From: Propionibacteriaceae bacterium
GTDB lineage: Bacteria; Actinomycetota; Actinomycetes; Propionibacteriales; Propionibacteriaceae
Reading direction: 5' to 3'
Assembly: GCA_025923975.1 (NCBI GenBank)
Contig: JAICEV010000269.1
Coordinates: forward strand, 1 to 5,265
Length of the DNA stretch: 5,265 bases
The notes beneath the pieces were generated by a model, which saw only the letters and a list, made by a program, of their open reading frames with translations, was not told where the DNA came from and did no database searches. A program made the translations under genes and the position numbers. Below are positions 5,176-5,265 of the stretch, in pieces. The stretch's first letter is position 1. Every line of letters begins with the position of its first letter.

Positions 5176-5265
5176 TCAGATCCGGGCTCGGCTGTCGCGA
5201 CTGTTGCGGGCCTCCCTGGCAAGATCTCGTTCGGCTAACGTCGGTACGGTCGGCAGGGCGTCGTG
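5176..5265 (-). CDS. Possible C-terminal tail of an upstream gene (partial)
   Basis: On the minus strand an open frame enters from the right edge and ends at TGA (5176-5178), giving 29 residues rich in Arg, Ala and Glu (for example ERDLAREARNSRDSRAR). Third codon positions are mostly G or C, and the stop lies 31 nt before the reductase GTG, which would suit co-transcription. It is too short to assign to a family and could be chance. Confidence 0.25.
   Translation of the reverse strand, partial: HDALPTVPTLAERDLAREARNSRDSRARI

Noticed and set aside
1..5265. CRISPR array, tRNA, toxin-antitoxin pair, phage or defence system
   Set aside because: No spaced direct-repeat array, no cloverleaf or CCA-type end, and no small overlapping gene pair or relevant domains were seen. 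The genes are ordinary regulator, oxidoreductase and envelope families.

Overview
The window reads as chromosomal DNA of a high-GC Gram-positive bacterium (Actinomycetota). Support for this comes from GC-rich codon choice, GTG starts, a probably leaderless mRNA, an AGGAGG-type ribosome site and gene families common in that phylum. I cannot name a genus. There is no tRNA, rRNA, CRISPR array, integrase or transposase. Apart from one degraded plus-strand gene, everything that looks coding is on the minus strand.

Layout in window order. Positions 1-273 (minus) hold the N-terminal 91 residues of an FAD-dependent monooxygenase that runs off the left edge. Positions 320-961 (minus) encode a TetR-family repressor. 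Three near-identical palindromes (294-311, 328-346, 979-997) lie at the two ends of the repressor gene. Two of them overlap the -35 boxes of matching promoters, one for the repressor and one for the monooxygenase. A strong hairpin at 1018-1052 closes the next minus-strand gene, a 92-residue GlsB/YeaQ/YmgE-type membrane protein (1072-1350). About 340 bases without a convincing gene follow (1351-1693), with several inverted repeats.

Positions 1694-3394 (minus) encode an exported copper-radical oxidase of the galactose/glyoxal oxidase class (CAZy AA5), with all five expected copper ligands and cofactor residues in place. Divergent from it, 3556-4090 (plus) is a truncated, frameshifted remnant of a TolB/PD40-type beta-propeller protein. 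Positions 4116-5144 (minus) encode an aldo/keto reductase with an intact catalytic tetrad. The last 120 bases may hold the tail of another minus-strand gene.

The clearest functional unit is the repressor plus monooxygenase. The sequence predicts a self-limiting switch in which one TetR protein shuts off its own promoter and that of the flavin monooxygenase, released by an unknown small molecule that may be the enzyme's substrate. The oxidase, the membrane protein and the aldo/keto reductase look like independent units. I see no phage defence, mobile or biosynthetic system here. The most distinctive items are the three-operator module and the AA5 oxidase.
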